From Verrucomicrobiota bacterium (GTDB taxonomy: Bacteria > Verrucomicrobiota > Verrucomicrobiia > Verrucomicrobiales > DEV007): DNA of 38,138 nucleotides. The notes beneath the pieces were generated by a model that saw nothing but the letters and a program-made list of their open reading frames with translations, did not search any database and was not told the origin of the DNA. This document shows, one piece after another, positions 34,341 through 38,138 of the stretch. The number at the start of each line of letters is the position of its first letter. The first letter of the stretch is position 1. Made by a program: the position numbers and the translations under genes. The stretch spans positions 1 through 38,138 of the forward strand of contig DAOUQC010000048.1 of assembly GCA_030625775.1 (NCBI GenBank). Direction: 5' to 3'.

Positions 34341-35792
34341 ATGACGCACAATAAAATAAAAATTGCAGGATTGTTTTTTGGCCTTTGTGGATTGCTGACC
34401 ACCTGGGGGCAGGCGCAGGAAAAACCAAACATCGTTTTTATCCTTGCCGACGACATGGGCTGGCCGGATCTCAGCTGTTATGGAAACAAGTATAATGAGA
34501 CCCCGGTGATTGATCAACTAGCAAGCGAAGGGATCAAGTTCACCGATTTTTATGCAGCCACTCCGGTTTGCTCGTCCACACGCTCAACGATTCAGACGGG
34601 GCAATATTCGGGACGCACGGGGATCACGGATTTTATCCCGGGACACTGGCGGCCTTTTGAGAAGTTGATTGTGCCGGAGATCGATCATCACTTGAAGGAC
34701 GGGGTGAAGACTCCGGGCGATGTATTGGCGGCGGCGGGGTATGCAACCGGTTATTTTGGTAAATGGCATTTGGGAAACGATAAGGCTCATCAGCCGAACC
34801 AACATGGCTACCAGGTCACGGAACGGGAACTGGGGAAAGCGTTTGCAAAGTGGAGGCCGACTAAGGACCGCGGGCCCAAGAAAATCGATTCTCTTACGGA
34901 TGCGGGCATCTGGTTTATTGAACAGAACAAGGACAAGCCTTTTTTTCTGACCGTTTCACACTATGCGGTTCACATTCCGCTGGAAGCTCGTGAAGCAACG
35001 ATTGCCAAATATGAAAAGAAGGAGAAGCCATCAGTGGGAGTTAACAATCCACGTTATGCGGCGATGACGGAAGATCTGGATAGTAGTGTCGGGCGCATCC
35101 TGGATAAATTGAAAGAACTCAACCTCGAAAAAGATACCATCGTTGTTTTTGCCTCTGATAATGGAGGGCTTGGTAAGATTTATACTGGTGTTGGAGAAGT
35201 GGTATCGAGTAACACTCCTCTGCGGGATGAAAAGGGCACTTTGTATGAAGGCGGGATTCGCTCGCCCTTGATTGTGCGCTGGCCAGGGGTAGTGAAACCT
35301 GGAACGGTCAGTCATGAACCCACGACAACAGCAGACTTGCTGCCGACTTTCAGTGAGATGACGGGAGCTAAATTACCAGCCCAGGCTATCGATGGCTCGA
35401 GCTTGGTGGGGATTCTAAAAAAGCCGGATACTTCGATCAAGCGGGATGCAATCTATTTTCACTACCCGCATTATCATCATTCCATTCCTGGAGGAGCAAT
35501 CAGAGCGGGGGACTGGAAGCTGGTGGAGTTTTTTGGTGACGAAGGGCTAGAGCTTTATAATCTGAAGGATGATATTGGAGAGAAAAATAATCTGGCATCC
35601 AAATATCCTGAAAAAGTAGCGAAGCTACAGATGCAATTAGCCCAGTGGCGGAAGGATGTGGGAGCGAGGATGCCTACGGTGAATCCGAAGGCGGATCCGA
35701 AACGTGCAGCCGAGTGGTGGAATCGGAAGAAGAACGAGCCACTGGATGTCGAGGCGATGCGGAAGCGGTATGAATCGAAAAGAGTTAAATAG
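34341..35792 (+). CDS. Secreted type I sulfatase with CSSTR active-site motif
   Basis: A 483-residue sulfatase with signal peptide (MTHNKIKIAGLFFGLCGLLTTWGQA). Metal ligands D37/D38 (LADDMG), the GYFGKWHLG segment, HYAVHIPLE and SDNGGLG follow the family order. The modification site is C77 in PVCSSTRSTIQTG; the usual core is CxPxR or CxAxR, and here the third position is serine. Downstream text (GIRSPLIVRWPG, DWKLVEFF, ELYNLKDDIGEKNNLA) completes the fold. It probably removes sulfate esters from polysaccharide. A small ACCCC-CGAA-GGGGT hairpin follows at 35815-35828. No carbohydrate transporter or sulfatase maturase is adjacent. Confidence 0.9.
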   Translation: MTHNKIKIAGLFFGLCGLLTTWGQAQEKPNIVFILADDMGWPDLSCYGNKYNETPVIDQLASEGIKFTDFYAATPVCSSTRSTIQTGQYSGRTGITDFIPGHWRPFEKLIVPEIDHHLKDGVKTPGDVLAAAGYATGYFGKWHLGNDKAHQPNQHGYQVTERELGKAFAKWRPTKDRGPKKIDSLTDAGIWFIEQNKDKPFFLTVSHYAVHIPLEAREATIAKYEKKEKPSVGVNNPRYAAMTEDLDSSVGRILDKLKELNLEKDTIVVFASDNGGLGKIYTGVGEVVSSNTPLRDEKGTLYEGGIRSPLIVRWPGVVKPGTVSHEPTTTADLLPTFSEMTGAKLPAQAIDGSSLVGILKKPDTSIKRDAIYFHYPHYHHSIPGGAIRAGDWKLVEFFGDEGLELYNLKDDIGEKNNLASKYPEKVAKLQMQLAQWRKDVGARMPTVNPKADPKRAAEWWNRKKNEPLDVEAMRKRYESKRVK

Positions 35793-35969
35793 ACAGCCCT
35801 GTGTAAGCTGGGATACCCCCGAAGGGGTGCGCCGGGGGACGCATCAATCGCGGAAAGTGAAGTGAGGAGAACTGCGAATAGATGCGAATAACAAGAGCGA
35901 AGAATAGGAGGTTAACGATAACAGGTATGACCGGCCCGGTTGTTCGTCGCTTGTCATATAATTAAGGAC

Positions 35970-36932
35970 ATGAAAAAAATTCGAGCGGGTTCGGTACAGT
36001 TCAATCATGCGCCGGGGGATAAGACCTATAATCTGAAGCGGATGGGGGATTTTGTCACGGAGGCGGCCGGGAAGGGAGTAGATCTTTTGGTTTTCCCAGA
36101 GATGTGTGTTTCGGGTTACTGGCATGTGAGAAATCTTTCGAGAGAGGGGGTGGCGGACTTGAGCGAGGCAGTGCCGGATGGAGAAACGACCCAACAGTTG
36201 TTGGCCTGGTCTAAGGAAACGGGTATGTCGATCGGGGCGGGGATTATCGAGGCGGCGGAAGACGGGGAGCTGTACAATTCTTTTGTGGTGGCGATGCCGG
36301 ACGGGGACTTTGCCTGTCACCGGAAGCTGCATACCTTCATCAGCGAGCACATGGCCTCGGGCGATGAATACACGGTTTTTGATATTCCGCAGGGAGCACG
36401 GGTGGGGGTGCTGATTTGTTACGACAATAACATCGGCGAGAACGCCCGGATGAATGCACTGATGGGAGCGGAAATTTTGTTGTCACCGCATCAGACGGGA
36501 GGGTGCAATTCACCAAGTCCAAAATGCATGGGCACAATCGATGTTGACTTGTGGGAGAATCGGGAGAAGGACCCGCAGGCTATTGAAGCAGAGTTCAAGG
36601 GGGCGAAGGGTAGGGAGTGGTTGCGGCGTTGGCTGCCGGCGCGTGCGCATGACAATGGCATGTTCCTGATTTTTTCAAATGGTGTGGGTCGGGATGACGA
36701 TGAGGTGCGTACCGGCAATGCAATGATACTGGATCCCTATGGAGATACGTTGTCGGAAACCTGGGCGGCAAGGGATGAGCTGGTGGTGGCCGATCTGGAT
36801 CCGGAGCTCAGGGAGATGAGTACGGGTGAGCGCTGGATACAAAGCCGGCGGCCTGAGTTGTATGAGACATTGACGAAGCCGACCGGGAAGGAAAAATCGA
36901 CGCGGGAGGTGAGGTTTCAGGGGCAGAAGTGA
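35970..36932 (+). CDS. Nitrilase superfamily carbon-nitrogen hydrolase
   Basis: Starting at the ATG at 35970 (an AAGGA lies close upstream) the product has 320 residues with no signal peptide. The catalytic triad is clear: E44 in VFPEM, K119 in HRKLH and C150 in VLICYDN. The segment between has GELYNSFVVAMPDG, as in amidases and ureido-hydrolases. The substrate (an amide, nitrile or carbamoyl compound) is not determined. The gene follows the sulfatase by 177 bp and precedes the nucleoside hydrolase by 32 bp, so it may be in one operon with the latter; a link with nucleobase or ureide use is conceivable. Confidence 0.88.
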   Translation: MKKIRAGSVQFNHAPGDKTYNLKRMGDFVTEAAGKGVDLLVFPEMCVSGYWHVRNLSREGVADLSEAVPDGETTQQLLAWSKETGMSIGAGIIEAAEDGELYNSFVVAMPDGDFACHRKLHTFISEHMASGDEYTVFDIPQGARVGVLICYDNNIGENARMNALMGAEILLSPHQTGGCNSPSPKCMGTIDVDLWENREKDPQAIEAEFKGAKGREWLRRWLPARAHDNGMFLIFSNGVGRDDDEVRTGNAMILDPYGDTLSETWAARDELVVADLDPELREMSTGERWIQSRRPELYETLTKPTGKEKSTREVRFQGQK

Positions 36933-36964
36933 TCACACGAAGATAAAAAAGAAAAAATATATTT

Positions 36965-37933
36965 ATGATGAATATTGGGAAAATTTTAATTGGCTTGTTG
37001 CTGTTGGCGTACATAGGGGCTGCTGCTGCAAATGAACCGGTGGCAGTAATTTTTGATACGGACATCATGGGTGATGTGGATGATGTGGGATCTGTAGCCA
37101 CACTTGTTGCGCTTGTGAATCGGGGGGAGGCAAAAATTCTTGCGATGGGCGTGTGCTCAAAAGGGTCCGAGAGTGTGCAGTGTTTGAATGCTCTCAATAC
37201 CTGGTTTGGCATGCCTGACATTGGAATTGGGGTGAATAAGGGGGAAGGATTTTTGCGGGACTCAAAATACAATCGACAGATTGCTGAGGAGTTTCCTCAT
37301 AAGCTCAAATCCGCAGATGAAGCGCCGTCAGCCGCCCTTTTGTATCGCAAGGTTCTGGCAGGGCAGGCTGACGGAAGTGTGGTCATGATTTCAGTCGGGC
37401 AGTTGTCGAATATGAGTGAATTATTAAAAACACCTGCTGACGAAATCAGTCCCCTAAACGGCAAGGAACTAGTGAGTAGAAAGATCAAAGCCTGGGTGTG
37501 TATGGGGGCAAAATTTCCACAGGGGAAAGAAGCAAACATCTGGCATCATGCGAGTGCCGCTGTGTATGCGGTGAAGGAGTGGCCGACGCCGATTATTTTC
37601 AGTGGCTTTGAGATTGGAGTGAAAATATTGACGGGAGGGAAGTTAAAAGAAGCGCCTGAATCGAGTCCGGTACGCCGGGCCTATCAGTTGTATAATGGGA
37701 TCCGGCCGCATAAAAGTTGGGATCAGACAGCGGTGTTGTATGGAGTGCGGGGTATCGATGGAGGGTTAAAGGAGATGTGGGATACAGAAAGAGGGGTATG
37801 TACGATTGATGCTGACGGAACGAATCATTGGCAAAAAAACCACTCCGGGCGCCATCTCATTCTGAAAGAAAAACAGGCGCCTGCTGAAGTGGCCAGAGTG
37901 ATCGAGGAACTAATGATGGAGGAGCCAAAGTAG
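36965..37933 (+). CDS. Exported nucleoside hydrolase (IUNH family)
   Basis: A 322-residue protein with signal peptide (MMNIGKILIGLLLLAYIGAAAA; an ATG one codon later is also usable). The metal-binding DTDIMGDVDD at residues 31-40 has the DxDxxxDxDD form of nucleoside hydrolases; VMISVGQLSNMSELL, IWHHASAAVYAVKEWPTPIIFSGFEIG and SWDQTAVLYGVRG (with the last Asp ligand) fit the family. It would cleave ribonucleosides to base and ribose in the periplasm. Only 32 bp from the nitrilase gene, so probably cotranscribed; it converges on the gene that leaves the window. Confidence 0.9.
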   Translation: MMNIGKILIGLLLLAYIGAAAANEPVAVIFDTDIMGDVDDVGSVATLVALVNRGEAKILAMGVCSKGSESVQCLNALNTWFGMPDIGIGVNKGEGFLRDSKYNRQIAEEFPHKLKSADEAPSAALLYRKVLAGQADGSVVMISVGQLSNMSELLKTPADEISPLNGKELVSRKIKAWVCMGAKFPQGKEANIWHHASAAVYAVKEWPTPIIFSGFEIGVKILTGGKLKEAPESSPVRRAYQLYNGIRPHKSWDQTAVLYGVRGIDGGLKEMWDTERGVCTIDADGTNHWQKNHSGRHLILKEKQAPAEVARVIEELMMEEPK

Positions 37934-37943
37934 TTGGCCCTTT

Positions 37944-38138
37944 TCACTCAAACTGGAAGGCATAGAGATCGGCGTCGCGCAGGGTGAAGTGGAGGCGGAC
38001 GGTTTTTCCGGCTAAGGCGGAGACATCGCTGCCTTTGTTTTTCCAGTAAACCGGGCGCTCGATGGCGTCACCGAAAACTTCATCGTTATCGGCTGCTGAA
38101 TATCCAGGGATGGCTTTGCCTTTTTCGTCACGTATCTC
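37944..38138 (-). CDS. C-terminal end of a secreted GH32/GH43-like or related protein (5' truncated)
   Basis: On the minus strand the frame is open from the window end to a TGA at 37944-37946, giving 64 residues. The text EIRDEKGKAIPGYSAADNDEVFGDAIERPVYW-KNKGSDVSALAGKTVRLHFTLRDADLYAFQFE matches the conserved C-terminal beta-sandwich of planctomycete/verrucomicrobial proteins often labelled beta-fructosidase-like or glycosyl hydrolase family 32/43, where a closing VRLxFxLxDADLYxFQF is usual. The family call rests on this fragment only. Convergent with the nucleoside hydrolase, 10 bp apart. Confidence 0.7.
   Translation of the reverse strand, partial: EIRDEKGKAIPGYSAADNDEVFGDAIERPVYWKNKGSDVSALAGKTVRLHFTLRDADLYAFQFE

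Noticed and set aside
1-38138. CRISPR array, phage or defence island
   Set aside because: No regularly spaced 25-40 bp repeats, integrase, capsid or restriction genes are seen; the only toxin-like gene is the solitary PIN protein.

Overview
The window looks like a chromosomal segment of a Verrucomicrobiota bacterium; Planctomycetota is the main alternative. The grounds are the gene families. There is a DUF1549/DUF1553 (PSD1) cytochrome-type protein paired with a DUF1501 Tat protein. There are also a DUF1080 3-keto-glycoside hydrolase, a type I sulfatase, a neutral-ceramidase/LamG protein, a BamB-like PQQ-repeat protein and a two-subunit KorAB oxidoreductase. GC content appears moderate and Shine-Dalgarno sites are often weak. 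This placement is inference; no 16S gene, tRNA gene or phylogenetic marker search was available.

Layout. 1-3.6 kb: the C-terminus of an unknown protein, a PPK2 polyphosphate kinase and a secreted ceramidase-like amidase. PPK2 and the amidase are separated by a 370-bp gene-free stretch that holds a ten-unit 7-bp repeat array directly upstream of ppk2. 3.7-5.3 kb: a PQQ-propeller protein and a small unknown protein. 5.5-9.5 kb: a minus-strand gene train, rlmI then an orphan ABC-type permease (4-bp overlap) then two unknown membrane-anchored charged proteins. 9.8-14.3 kb (minus): korA-korB preceded by moeZ-trm112. 14.6-17.1 kb (plus): HtrA/DegP protease and a membrane-anchored alpha/beta hydrolase, separated by a 34-bp perfect palindrome. 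17.1-20.9 kb (minus): a COG2509 FAD protein, the DUF1080 hydrolase and a secreted esterase. 21.2-25.6 kb (plus): a secreted helix-hairpin-helix protein with histone-like Lys/Ser tails, then two ABC-F ATPases. 25.8-27 kb (minus): an anchored hydrolase and a 70-residue unknown. 27.2-31.9 kb (plus): the PSD1/DUF1501 pair and a solitary PIN-domain protein. 31.9-34.2 kb (minus): a CadA/ZntA-type metal ATPase. 34.3-37.9 kb (plus): sulfatase, nitrilase-family hydrolase and secreted nucleoside hydrolase, with the C-terminus of another secreted-type protein running off the end on the minus strand.

As a whole the segment is mostly housekeeping plus an exported degradative complement (sulfatase, glycoside, ester, amide and nucleoside hydrolases), as expected for a polymer-degrading heterotroph. 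I saw no phage, insertion sequence, CRISPR or classical defence island. The least explained parts are the rlmI-permease-coiled-coil train, the secreted HhH protein with its palindromic upstream site, the lysine/alanine-rich insertion in the PSD1 protein, the Trm112 variant without its zinc ligands, and several structured intergenic repeats.
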